From positions 1,799,539-1,863,538 of the forward strand of contig NZ_OY763919.1 of assembly GCF_963667735.1 (NCBI RefSeq): 64,000 bases of DNA. Reading direction: 5' to 3'. The stretch is from an uncultured Methanoregula sp. Lineage in GTDB: Archaea > Halobacteriota > Methanomicrobia > Methanomicrobiales > Methanospirillaceae. A program made the position numbers and the translations under genes. This document shows, one piece after another, positions 55,905 through 64,000 of this stretch. The first letter of the stretch is position 1, and each line of letters begins with the position of its first letter. The notes below the pieces were generated by a model that was given only the letters and a program-made list of their open reading frames with translations, was not told the origin of the DNA and did not search any database.

Positions 55905-56733
55905 TTTTTTCTTATGTCAGTATTGCGGGAATCCCGTTACAAACCGAGTTTTTCAATATTTTTCCCCTCCTGAAAAAGAGATTCAATTTAAATTTATCGA
56001 AAAAGGAAAATATTCCCGGGAAATTTATCGATGTTCCCTTTGTGGCCATTTCTACTCAAAACACTCGATGGATTCAAATGAATTATATAAGGGAGGATAC
56101 GTTGACGCAAATTACGAAGATGCAGAAGGTATCAGAAAAACATACAATCGAATAATGGCCCTTGATTCAGGAAAATCTGATAATGTGGGAAGAGTACAAT
56201 GTGTTCTGGCTTTTTCAGATTTTTATTATAAAGGCCTTGTTCCTCCAGTCTCTCCGCGATATGTGCTAGATGTGGGGAGTGGTTTATGCGTTTTTTTAAG
56301 CAGAATGAAATCTTTCGGATGGAATTGTACAGCTCTCGATCCGGATCTACGCGCAAAAAAACATGCGGAAACAATTGTTGGAGTACCTGCGGTATGTTGT
56401 GATTTCTTTGATTTTAAGGATAACAGAAAATTTGATCTTATTACTTTCAACCGGGTTTTGGAACATGTAATAGATCCTGTTGCTATGCTAAAAAAGGCAA
56501 AGGATTTCCTGCAAGCGGATGGTCTGATCTATATTGAGGTTCCTGATGGTGAAACAGCCGTAAGTTTCGGTTTTGATCGCGAGGAATTTACAATTGATCA
56601 TCCGAATATATTCAGTTATCTCTCGCTTGTATTTGCAATAAAAAAAGCCGGATTAAAACCTCTCTTCATTCAAAGAATTCAGGAACCCAGTACAAAATTT
56701 ACCCTCAGAGCGTTTTGCACGGTTGATGTATAA
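55891..56733 (+). CDS. class I SAM methyltransferase with N-terminal zinc ribbon
   Basis: The 280-aa protein starts with cysteine pairs CQYC and CSLC (about 9-50), a zinc-ribbon-like module also seen in sugar C-methyltransferases. The Rossmann SAM domain has VLDVGSGLCVFLSRM, the acidic ALDPDL strand end and FNRVLEHVIDP. The module order resembles the TylC3/NovU type, though the family C-terminal domain is missing, so O- or N-methylation is equally possible. It would methylate a sugar of this glycan. Confidence 0.82.
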   Translation: MDKNNFFLCQYCGNPVTNRVFQYFSPPEKEIQFKFIEKGKYSREIYRCSLCGHFYSKHSMDSNELYKGGYVDANYEDAEGIRKTYNRIMALDSGKSDNVGRVQCVLAFSDFYYKGLVPPVSPRYVLDVGSGLCVFLSRMKSFGWNCTALDPDLRAKKHAETIVGVPAVCCDFFDFKDNRKFDLITFNRVLEHVIDPVAMLKKAKDFLQADGLIYIEVPDGETAVSFGFDREEFTIDHPNIFSYLSLVFAIKKAGLKPLFIQRIQEPSTKFTLRAFCTVDV

Positions 56734-56785
56734 AAATAATTAGTCGTGGGAAGACAACGCCAATTATAATTAATTTCATGGTCAA

Positions 56786-57523
56786 ATGATATTTATGACC
56801 GTGTTTGAATCAAATAATTATATAAAAAATAATCCCATCTACTCAAATACCAAAGAATACTCAACACCTAAAGAGTCTTTCAAATGTATAGTTGATTTAA
56901 TTCAAAAACGATATGCCAAAACACCCCTGTCAATTCTTGATGTTGGTTGTGCAACCGGAGCCTTTCTCTACTATGCAAAAAAAAATCTAACTATCAAATC
57001 CAGCATAGGGATCGATGTATCCGATGAACATTTGATGCAGGCCTCGGCTAATATGCCGGATACAGAATTTATTGTAGAAAATATACTTTCTCCTAAGAAA
57101 ATCAAAGGAAGAAAGGTTGATGTTGTTACATGCCTTGGAACTCTATCCATTTTTGATGAGATCGACATGGTGATGAAAAACCTCTTAGAATTGGTCAATG
57201 AAGGGGGTTCTCTTTATGTTCACGATTTGGTTAACAAATATCCCGTTGATGTCCTAATGCGATATCGCAGAGCAGATGATGAAAAAAACAGAAACTGGAT
57301 GTCTGGCTTTAATGTCAGAAGTATGAAAACTTATGAATCGATTATAAAGGGAATTGATGAAAAGAGCACTATCTCTTTCTTCCCCTTTTCAATGCCATTC
57401 CAGATTCCCATATCCTCCGATCCGATGAGAGCCTGGACAATAAAAACGGAAGATGATCCCCATCAAATTATTGTCGGTACGATGCAATTATTAAATTTTA
57501 TGATAATTGAAGTAAAAAAATGA
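56786..57523 (+). CDS. class I SAM-dependent methyltransferase
   Basis: The 245-aa protein has motif I LDVGCATGAFLYYA, the acidic GIDVSDEHL and the post-II strand VDVVTCLGTLSIFDE. The remainder is a variable substrate domain with a Trp- and Pro-rich end (PFSMPFQIPISS). The ATG at 56786 or an ATG three codons later may be used. It ends the long plus-strand block and is convergent with the GT-B-like gene (28 bp). The acceptor is unknown. Confidence 0.85.
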   Translation: MIFMTVFESNNYIKNNPIYSNTKEYSTPKESFKCIVDLIQKRYAKTPLSILDVGCATGAFLYYAKKNLTIKSSIGIDVSDEHLMQASANMPDTEFIVENILSPKKIKGRKVDVVTCLGTLSIFDEIDMVMKNLLELVNEGGSLYVHDLVNKYPVDVLMRYRRADDEKNRNWMSGFNVRSMKTYESIIKGIDEKSTISFFPFSMPFQIPISSDPMRAWTIKTEDDPHQIIVGTMQLLNFMIIEVKK

Positions 57524-57551
57524 ATAGTCAATCTTATATTAATATTTTTGA

Positions 57552-59489
57552 TTATTCTCTCCTTTTAGTTTTGATAATATTCTGAATTGTATTTGCTGCT
57601 CTAACCGCAGATTTTCCGTTATCATGATATGTCAGATATTGCTTGAGGAATTCATTATTGGCATTCTGGATTGGATTAAAAGACCCGGTAAAAGAACCTG
57701 AAGCCATTGCAGAACGGATGTCATTGATAAAATCTACTCCAGTCTCAGAAAGAGTGATTCGTTTTTTTAACATCTTTTTTACATTATCCGGCATATGAAA
57801 AACATCCTTATCTACAAATGTGATAATTGGATTGTCTGTTAATAATCCTTCATGGAATCCAGTACTGGGCATTTCATGGATTATCAGATTTGCGCCCAAC
57901 TGCAACTCTGGCAGAGAAATATTATTTACAATCTTACATGATGGGCAGATATGCTGTAGCATATCCCGTGTGGGATCCACGGATGCCGTTGCAGAAAATG
58001 GTTTATATACAAATTGTACTCGGTTTTCATTTTTGAATATTTCAGCAACCTGTTTTCGAATTTCAAAAGTCCTGATATTCCGGAAATCATGATAACTGTA
58101 TCTGAAAATGTTGGCCGGTAAACCCCCGGGAACATACAGAACAATCGGGATGTTACGAGATCCCAAAATCTGATGTCGAATCTTTTCAGCTTTTGCATTC
58201 GTATTCTGACGTCGAATTAAATCCATCCGGGCCGAACCAACGGGAATTGTTTGAACGTTGATATCGGAATATTTTGGCCGGTGATTATTGATATATTCAG
58301 ATTCACCAGTTCCGTATACAAGCATATAATCACTAAAATAACGATCTGTGACATCCCAAACGGTATTTTCAACATCTCCCATATTGGCGCCATGCATGTA
58401 GAAAATAACCGGTATCTTTTTCATTTTTGCTGCTATTATCAACCCGAGATCTTTAATACCTGAAATATTGCTAAGCAGGACTGCATTTACTTTCTGCCTT
58501 TCAATTTCTCGTTGAGACAGGAGGGTGAAATGCCATAACTTGGGAATGATTTCAAACCAGAAATGTCTGAGCTGTGGTTCAATAACTGTTTTTAATGCCC
58601 ATGGTTGCGTTCCATCACAATCCCAGAACCATCTCTCGCTGTTGATTTGCTCCCATGTGTTTTTTAACATGGAATCAAGATTATGGTCTTTTGGATATTT
58701 ATCAGAAAAACCTATTGTAAAATCATCCAGATATGCAAATGAGAAAGAGTACGTCTTGAGGTAATCGCAAAGTTCTGACGTAATATCATAATGCGGATTT
58801 ATAATTATTTTTTGAATTGTTTGTTTTGGTTTGTTCAATAAAAATGGTATTTCTTTTAAATTTCTTAAGAATCCGAATCCTTTTTTTTTCGGAATTAAAA
58901 GACTATCCTTGATTTTTGTAATACCTGAGTAATCTCGTTTCTGGTATTTTCTGTTTTGATACCATTGTTCATACGGAATTCCTGTTGTAGAAATTCCGTG
59001 ATAATCTGCCCAAATCGGGATGCAAGAAGTTAAAACCGATTCCTGTGACAACAAATTATCATTAAATGCAGATTGACGATTGTTAGAGAAATATATTAAT
59101 TCATCAATTGGATAATTTGCGGATAGTTTCTCTAATAAATTAGCACGATGTAAAAGCGTATCCCATGTTAACTGGAGGTAATAGAGATAATATCGTGCGG
59201 GGTGGAAGTTACTTTGTTGGAAATGAGGGATGTTATCCTGAAGAATCCGATCTGTCTTTTGTGCCCAGAGAATCTTCTTTTTTAATAATCCCTCAACAAA
59301 TTCTGAAGATTCAGTTGTCTGAAAATTTTCAAGAGGGAAAAAATCTATTCCATTTTTTTCAAAGGCCCACGCAGCTTCAGCTTCCGCTGCGAAAAAATAA
59401 GTTATTGATTGGAAACAGGATCGTTTTTCTTTTAAAAAATTCACTTGGGATTCTGATTCGCAAATCGCTAACCGTTTAGCTACGCTCAT
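57552..59489 (-). CDS. large GT-B-like protein of unknown specificity
   Basis: The 645-aa protein has an N-terminal half without known motifs (FFAAEAEAAWAFEKNGIDFF, then a helical region) and a C-terminal half with GT-B-like features: VIFYMHGANMG, VPVGSARMD-type strand (TIPVGSARMDLI), FVYKPFSA and the PSTGFHEGLLTDNPI segment, reminiscent of the nucleotide-sugar site. It is related in layout, though not obviously in sequence, to the gene at 43.2-45.0 kb. It overlaps the radical SAM gene by 4 bp and shares its transcript. Confidence 0.68.
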   Translation of the reverse strand: MSVAKRLAICESESQVNFLKEKRSCFQSITYFFAAEAEAAWAFEKNGIDFFPLENFQTTESSEFVEGLLKKKILWAQKTDRILQDNIPHFQQSNFHPARYYLYYLQLTWDTLLHRANLLEKLSANYPIDELIYFSNNRQSAFNDNLLSQESVLTSCIPIWADYHGISTTGIPYEQWYQNRKYQKRDYSGITKIKDSLLIPKKKGFGFLRNLKEIPFLLNKPKQTIQKIIINPHYDITSELCDYLKTYSFSFAYLDDFTIGFSDKYPKDHNLDSMLKNTWEQINSERWFWDCDGTQPWALKTVIEPQLRHFWFEIIPKLWHFTLLSQREIERQKVNAVLLSNISGIKDLGLIIAAKMKKIPVIFYMHGANMGDVENTVWDVTDRYFSDYMLVYGTGESEYINNHRPKYSDINVQTIPVGSARMDLIRRQNTNAKAEKIRHQILGSRNIPIVLYVPGGLPANIFRYSYHDFRNIRTFEIRKQVAEIFKNENRVQFVYKPFSATASVDPTRDMLQHICPSCKIVNNISLPELQLGANLIIHEMPSTGFHEGLLTDNPIITFVDKDVFHMPDNVKKMLKKRITLSETGVDFINDIRSAMASGSFTGSFNPIQNANNEFLKQYLTYHDNGKSAVRAANTIQNIIKTKRRE

Positions 59490-60892
59490 GTCGTTTTTTT
59501 CCTTTCATCGGGAGAATGGTAAAAACCCGTTTTCAGTAAATGATCTCCATTCAACTGAATTTGTAACTCTTTTGCACATCGTGCAAGTTCCTTTTTCACA
59601 CAGCTAACGAGTTCCACATCAGACATCTTTGTCATATTAAGATGAAGATCCTGACGATCTCCTATTTTTAATAAATATTCTTCCTCGTCAGTAATAAATC
59701 CGTTATCGATGGCATATTGATAAATTTCCGAACCCGGCTGTGGAAGCAGATATCCTGCGCTTGGGTATATCCGATTCTTTATACAACAATCAATGGTCTT
59801 TTTAATCGAATCTTCAGTCTCATTTGGGAATCCGAAGACGATGCTTGTTAATGTTGGGATACCCGCTCGTCTAAGCAACTCGACTTGCAGATTAAATGCA
59901 TCAACGCTGGTTTTTTTATTCATCCACTTTAAGATATCGGAATCTGCGGATTCTAATGAGTATCCAAGTGACATACATCCGGATTGTTTTAATTTTTTCG
60001 CAGTTGCTATGTCTTCTTCCTTGGTAAACAGCCCACTTCGGCAATCTCCTTCCCAATAGACATTTAGTCTGCTTTTAATGAGTAATTCGGCGAATTCGTC
60101 CGCTTGTTTAATTGAATAGAATGTTAGTTCATCGCCGAATGAGAAGAAATTAATGCCGTATTTATCATGATATTTCCTCATTTCATCAATAACCGATGCA
60201 GATGACCGATGGCGATACTTATAATCTCTGAATGCATGATAACAGAACGAACATTTGTATGGGCATCCTCGGGCAGTATTGATGGGGAAATATCGGATCT
60301 GTTCTTTTGGAATCGGAGGTAAAGGCTCATTTGCTGAATTTGACAGGTTTTCGATGTATGCCTCAATATTGAATATCTCCCAGTCAGGCGATGGGATCTC
60401 ATCAAGATTTTCAATTGCTGGCCGAGGTGGGGTGTTTAAAAGTTGATTATTTTTCCTGTACCAGATCCCTTTTACTCCGGCAAGATCCCGGGATTCTTTC
60501 AGGCATGATAAAAGATCAACGATTGTCTCATCTCCTTCACCAATCACTGCAATATCGACAGGTGTTTTTTTGAGTAATAGTTCAGGGATGGACGATGCAA
60601 CGGTATTTCCAACAATTATTGTTGTATCAGGAAATGCCTTTTTTATTGCAGTGGTTATCCATTTTACGTGACGATAGCCGGTGACTATACATCCCATAAT
60701 TACAATATCATAGCAATGTGTCTGAAGATATTGTTCGGTTATCGCCTGAGGTTGCGGATTAATATCGAGGTCCAATAAATCAAACGAAAAACCCGCAGCT
60801 TTTATTGCAGAAACAACATACCCAAGTCCAACAGGTGGCCATTTTCGAGCGGGAGGTGGTCGCAAGGAAATATTAATTACCAGTATTTTCAT
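59486..60892 (-). CDS. B12-binding-domain radical SAM protein
   Basis: The 468-aa protein has the cobalamin-binding domain (PPVGLGYVVSAIKAAGF, VGNTVASSIPEL, IGEGDETIVDL) and the radical SAM motif C-x3-C-x2-C in RGCPYKCSFC, followed by FSFGDELTFY and a SAM-binding region. The C-terminal tail (to RKKTT) is short. It overlaps the GT-B-like gene by 4 bp, so its product probably modifies the sugar that the GT-B-like protein transfers, or the carrier. It is the third such protein in the locus. Confidence 0.87.
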   Translation of the reverse strand: MKILVINISLRPPPARKWPPVGLGYVVSAIKAAGFSFDLLDLDINPQPQAITEQYLQTHCYDIVIMGCIVTGYRHVKWITTAIKKAFPDTTIIVGNTVASSIPELLLKKTPVDIAVIGEGDETIVDLLSCLKESRDLAGVKGIWYRKNNQLLNTPPRPAIENLDEIPSPDWEIFNIEAYIENLSNSANEPLPPIPKEQIRYFPINTARGCPYKCSFCYHAFRDYKYRHRSSASVIDEMRKYHDKYGINFFSFGDELTFYSIKQADEFAELLIKSRLNVYWEGDCRSGLFTKEEDIATAKKLKQSGCMSLGYSLESADSDILKWMNKKTSVDAFNLQVELLRRAGIPTLTSIVFGFPNETEDSIKKTIDCCIKNRIYPSAGYLLPQPGSEIYQYAIDNGFITDEEEYLLKIGDRQDLHLNMTKMSDVELVSCVKKELARCAKELQIQLNGDHLLKTGFYHSPDERKKTT

Positions 60893-60966
60893 GTTTTTTC
60901 TCCGTCAATGCATTTTTTTATAAATAATATTCTATAGTTCGATTCCAAACGTAATTTGCCTAGGCT

Positions 60967-62226
60967 TTACTTTTGTATCCATTCATGTTCGATATAAAAA
61001 ATGCCATCCCCCCCTTTCTTGACATTGTATCCAGATCCTGTTGGATCGCATTCTGCAACTGAAAATGTATATCCATTTTCCACCCGGTCAATAATTTCTG
61101 CTCCGTGAATATTGAGCCCACATTTAATGATGTAATCCCCGGCGTACAGTAAGGGTTGACTTAAATTGCATTCTATAGTATTAATCCCCGGCTTCAGGAA
61201 TATATCTTTTTTATGCATAAACGAGGAATCAAACATACAAAAATTCTGAATCTCATCGGCAATGTAGAGCGTCGCGGAACATCTCACATCTGAATTTGCT
61301 GATACCTTCATTTGAATAATGAGTGGTTTAAAAGGATCGATAATTTCCGGGTTCTTTTTCTCATCAGAAATTACTGAAATTTCTATAATTTTTGCACGAA
61401 GCGAACAATAATGTTCACGAGGGCGATCTGATATCGGTATTAATCTCTCATTTGATGCACTAGTGGCATTCAGGTAATAAGCAACCGCTTCATCTGTATT
61501 CCCATCAAACTGGACCTGGCCCGAATTGATAACAATAGTTCGGTTACATAATGCCTTGATTGCAGTCATGTTGTGACTTACAAAGAGGATTGTTCTACCT
61601 TCCCTTCCAACATCCCCCATTTTTCCAAGACACTTTTTCTGAAAGCTTGCATCACCAACAGCAAGGACTTCATCTACGAGTAATATTTCCGGCTCAAGAT
61701 GTGCTGCTACGGCAAACGCTAGACGGACATACATGCCGCTCGAATAGCGTTTGACCGGAGTATCAATGAATTGTTCAATTTCTGAGAATTTCACGATCTC
61801 GTCAAACTTACTATCGATTTCGCTTTTTTTCATGCCGAGAATAGATCCTGAAAGATAGATGTTCTCCCTGCCTGTGAGTTCCGGATGAAATCCGGTTCCC
61901 ACTTCCAAAAGAGAGCCCACTCGTCCGTGGAGTTCGATGTATCCATTTGTGGGGGGGGTGATCCGTGATAAAATCTTCAACAGCGTGCTCTTTCCGGCAC
62001 CATTCTTCCCGATTATTCCAATAACTTCACCTTTTCCAATCTCAAAAGATACATCTTTGAGAGCCCAAAATCCCTCGTTTGGCGAGGTGCGATGAATCTT
62101 TTTAAATGGAATTTTCAGAGTATTGACAATTGCATCACGAAATGTGTGATATTGCCCCTGTGGTCCACCAAGTTGATACTGCTTACCGAGATTGTTAATA
62201 CGGATTGCAGTGGTGTTGTTGGTCAT
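60967..62226 (-). CDS. wzt: ABC transporter ATPase for polysaccharide export, with carbohydrate-binding domain
   Basis: The 419-aa protein has the Walker A GKNGAGKST (73-81), signature YSSGM, Walker B LLVDEVLAVGD and H-loop SHN (about 210). A C-terminal domain from about residue 270 (ISVISDEKKNPEI onward, beta-rich) matches the Wzt C-terminal module that in bacteria binds the modified end of the O-antigen and gates export. The companion permease gene is 33 bp upstream. The transporter moves a finished lipid-linked glycan across the membrane. Confidence 0.93.
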   Translation of the reverse strand: MTNNTTAIRINNLGKQYQLGGPQGQYHTFRDAIVNTLKIPFKKIHRTSPNEGFWALKDVSFEIGKGEVIGIIGKNGAGKSTLLKILSRITPPTNGYIELHGRVGSLLEVGTGFHPELTGRENIYLSGSILGMKKSEIDSKFDEIVKFSEIEQFIDTPVKRYSSGMYVRLAFAVAAHLEPEILLVDEVLAVGDASFQKKCLGKMGDVGREGRTILFVSHNMTAIKALCNRTIVINSGQVQFDGNTDEAVAYYLNATSASNERLIPISDRPREHYCSLRAKIIEISVISDEKKNPEIIDPFKPLIIQMKVSANSDVRCSATLYIADEIQNFCMFDSSFMHKKDIFLKPGINTIECNLSQPLLYAGDYIIKCGLNIHGAEIIDRVENGYTFSVAECDPTGSGYNVKKGGDGIFYIEHEWIQK

Positions 62227-62259
62227 AATTTTTTATTCCATTTGTTTAGTATTCATAAT

Positions 62260-63105
62260 TCATACAATATCTGCATAGTACTGTTCCATTCTCCTGAAGT
62301 AGAACATACCGGAAATAAGCAGAACTGCCACAACAAAAACGGAGACATATATTATTGCACTTGGCATCTCCGTCCCAAGAAGTGACCAGCGGAATCCTTC
62401 AATAACACCTGCCATTGGGTTCAGGCCATACAATGGTTGGATCGCTTTCGGGAGCATTGTCGCCGGATAAACTACTGGTGATGCATACATCCAAATCTGG
62501 ATGATGAATGGAACCGTGTACTGGAAATCACGATACTTGACATTCAGCGCTGAAAGCCAGAGTCCAACCCCCAGAGAAGTCGCCAGAGCGAGAAGAATAA
62601 AAAGTGGGAGGAAAATCACATTGGTTGTTGGTACAAAACCATAGTATGCCATCATGACAATAAGAATCGAAATTGAAACGATAAAATCAACAAGTGGTGA
62701 AAGAATTCCAGAGATTGGCATGATCAAACGGGGAAAATACACTTTGGTCATGATATTTGCGTTAGCAACCATACTCATCGTGGATCGGGTGAGTCCTTCG
62801 GAAAAAAGCATCCATGGTAGAAGGGCTGCAAAGGAAAAGAGCGGATAGGGAATCCCCTCGGAGGGGATCTGTGCAAAACCTCCGAAAATGATTGTAAAGA
62901 TCACCATCATAAACAGCGGTTGAATGATTGCCCATGCGAATCCCAGTCCTGTCTGTTTGTACCGGATCTTAATATCCCTCATCGTGAACGTGGTGAGTAG
63001 TTCCCTGTAGGCCCATAGCTCATGTAGATCAACAGGAACCCATTTCCTGGGTGGGCGTATGATCAGTGTTGGTGGCGCGGATTCTTGGTGATGCTGTGGA
63101 TCCAT
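62260..63105 (-). CDS. wzm: ABC-2-type permease for polysaccharide export
   Basis: The 281-aa protein has six predicted membrane helices, an amphipathic N-terminal helix (LHELWAYRELLTTFTMRDI) and the ABC-2 landmark RDIKIRYKQTGLGFAWAI. It pairs with the Wzt-like ATPase encoded 33 bp later. The ATG at 63105 is used, with AGGTGG about 10 nt upstream; a GTG five codons earlier is in frame. It is the first gene of the terminal minus-strand unit next to the tRNA. Confidence 0.92.
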   Translation of the reverse strand: MDPQHHQESAPPTLIIRPPRKWVPVDLHELWAYRELLTTFTMRDIKIRYKQTGLGFAWAIIQPLFMMVIFTIIFGGFAQIPSEGIPYPLFSFAALLPWMLFSEGLTRSTMSMVANANIMTKVYFPRLIMPISGILSPLVDFIVSISILIVMMAYYGFVPTTNVIFLPLFILLALATSLGVGLWLSALNVKYRDFQYTVPFIIQIWMYASPVVYPATMLPKAIQPLYGLNPMAGVIEGFRWSLLGTEMPSAIIYVSVFVVAVLLISGMFYFRRMEQYYADIV

Positions 63106-63265
63106 TATAAACGTAACCACCTAGTTTATTTTATACCATGTACTCTCATAGAATTCGTTTTTTCCTTAATAAGAGATCCTTTTTCTTGATACATTCAACT
63201 TAATTTTAATTATAATTATTAAGAAAATGTGCGGTTAAAAGATATATGATGTTTTACTGGTAGTA

Positions 63266-63338
63266 AGCCTCAGCCGTGATTTGAACACGGGACCTGCTGA
63301 TTACAAGTCAGCCGCTCTGCCAACTAAGCCACTGAGGC
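63266..63338 (-). tRNA. tRNA-Thr (anticodon UGU)
   Basis: The 73-nt gene folds into a full cloverleaf. The acceptor stem GCCTCAG pairs with CTGAGGC, the anticodon stem GCTGA pairs with TCAGC around loop CTTGTAA (anticodon TGT, reading ACA), and the T arm has GTTCAAATC. The discriminator base is U, usual for archaeal tRNA-Thr. No intron and no encoded CCA. Its 3' end faces the glycan locus. Confidence 0.95.
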
Positions 63339-63954
63339 GCCATATACAATAGAATTTTTATGATAAAAAATGTGGTGTTGATAGGGAGTTTTTCCTTTTT
63401 TTGAAATATACCTAATTCTTCTAATCAACCTGATTACATCCATTCGTATGCATCTGTCAAAACTTTTTGATGGAGATCCCTTGGAGTAGTGTAACGACAA
63501 TATTCAGGGCTCAAACTTCACCCGGATTTCCAGAACCCCGGGTGGGTGGTACGTTTTTTTGGACACGGTTGTCCGCCAGGTAATAAATGTCTTCAATAAT
63601 CACCATTTTTGCCAAAATACCTGATATTCTTGTAGTTATGTTTTCCCTTTAACGGTGTTCTAAAATACCCTTTTTCAGCTATCTGATTCAGATAGATACT
63701 GATACAAACTGCCCGTGTATACATTCTATGACCCGATTTTTTACATCGGAGATTCACGTTTTCCTTCCATTGATAGGATAAGTGATTTGCTGAGTACTCC
63801 CGTTTTCATGTAACTGTACCCCGTTTCGGTTCTTTTTCTGCAAACATAAAAGTGAATTCAACTATTCCTCATCTGATAAAAACCGGGTTAAAAACCAAAT
63901 GTCAAATATCCATTGCAATATGTTATACGCTCCAAAAAAAACCTACTAATAGCA
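63339..63954. other. 616-bp intergenic region
   Basis: No open frame with protein-like character is seen on either strand. The left part holds the tRNA promoter. Near the right end TTATACG (about 63923-63929) lies 26-32 nt before the ATG at 63955 and is a candidate TATA box for the next gene. Confidence 0.5.
63361..63370 (-). promoter_or_regulatory. TATA-like box of tRNA-Thr
   Basis: On the minus strand the segment reads TTTTTTATCA, centred about 27 nt before the tRNA 5' end. Confidence 0.45.
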
Positions 63955-64000
63955 ATGTCACAGCTGACCGTGGATATCGGAGGGAGCCCGGGCATCAACT
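63955..64000 (+). CDS. start of a gene cut by the window edge, possibly Mmp10-like
   Basis: Only 15 residues are visible: MSQLTVDIGGSPGIN. A TATA-like element lies about 29 nt upstream and no Shine-Dalgarno is present, as in other leaderless genes here. The string recalls the N-terminus of methanogenesis-marker radical SAM protein 10 (the McrA arginine methylase), where a D-x-G-G-x-P-G-x-(D/N) stretch precedes the cysteine cluster. This is from memory and rests on very few residues. Confidence 0.35.
   Translation, partial: MSQLTVDIGGSPGIN

Noticed and set aside
63266..63338. Integrated element using tRNA-Thr as attachment site
   Set aside because: No integrase gene and no second copy of the tRNA 3' end were found by eye.

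Overview
Archaeal chromosome, most likely a hydrogenotrophic methanogen of the order Methanomicrobiales (Methanoregula-like). The evidence is a linked top6B-top6A pair (DNA topoisomerase VI), an archaeal NadM, an archaeal-type ValS, a CheY-CheC pair, TATA boxes 25-30 nt before several start codons (leaderless-style transcripts), and a final partial gene whose first 15 residues recall the methanogenesis-marker radical SAM protein Mmp10. The assignment comes from gene content and protein style, not from a database search.

Layout. 1-11.4 kb is GC-rich core genome: a CheY-CheC-kinase-like signalling operon, valS, a DUF92 membrane protein, a membrane protein/pyruvate-kinase-C-domain pair, YchF-type GTPase, a lipoprotein and two small genes. 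11.4-14.3 kb is an AT-rich accessory island: an unrecognised 236-aa protein, a PIN-domain protein, a small AbrB-like DNA-binding protein and, directly upstream of the latter, a tandem array with an exact 281-bp period built of short dyads and palindromes. 14.35-23.6 kb returns to core genes: a LytS-type 5TM protein, a phosphoesterase, a coiled-coil protein, the overlapping larB-nadM pair, hisS, top6B and top6A.

23.7-63.1 kb is one large surface-glycan locus of about 36 genes in blocks of alternating strand. The first block (23.7-29.15 kb) has core-like base composition; from 29.2 kb on the DNA is clearly more AT-rich. Recognisable modules are: UDP-glucose to UDP-glucuronate to UDP-xylose (ugd-galU-uxs); a tightly overlapped operon of 2-hydroxyacid dehydrogenase, epimerase, HpcH/HpaI aldolase and KdsB-like cytidylyltransferase, which looks like a route to a CMP-activated 3-deoxy-2-ulosonic acid; a HAD phosphatase with a cyclase-family protein; a sialic-acid-like (nonulosonate) cassette with SpsF-like cytidylyltransferase, oxidoreductase, aminotransferase, epimerase, formyltransferase and NeuB; an overlapping asnB plus sugar-amidotransferase pair; three B12-binding radical SAM proteins; methyltransferases; acyltransferases; GT2, GT4 and two large GT-B-like proteins; and a Wzm/Wzt ABC exporter. 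The glycan would be assembled on the cytoplasmic side and exported by Wzm/Wzt. A tRNA-Thr(UGU) closes the locus, followed by about 600 bp without a visible gene and the first codons of the next gene.

The best candidates for something new are the 281-bp dyad array next to the AbrB-like gene, the Kdo-like operon in an archaeon, and the formylated-nonulosonate plus AsnB/amidotransferase cassette.
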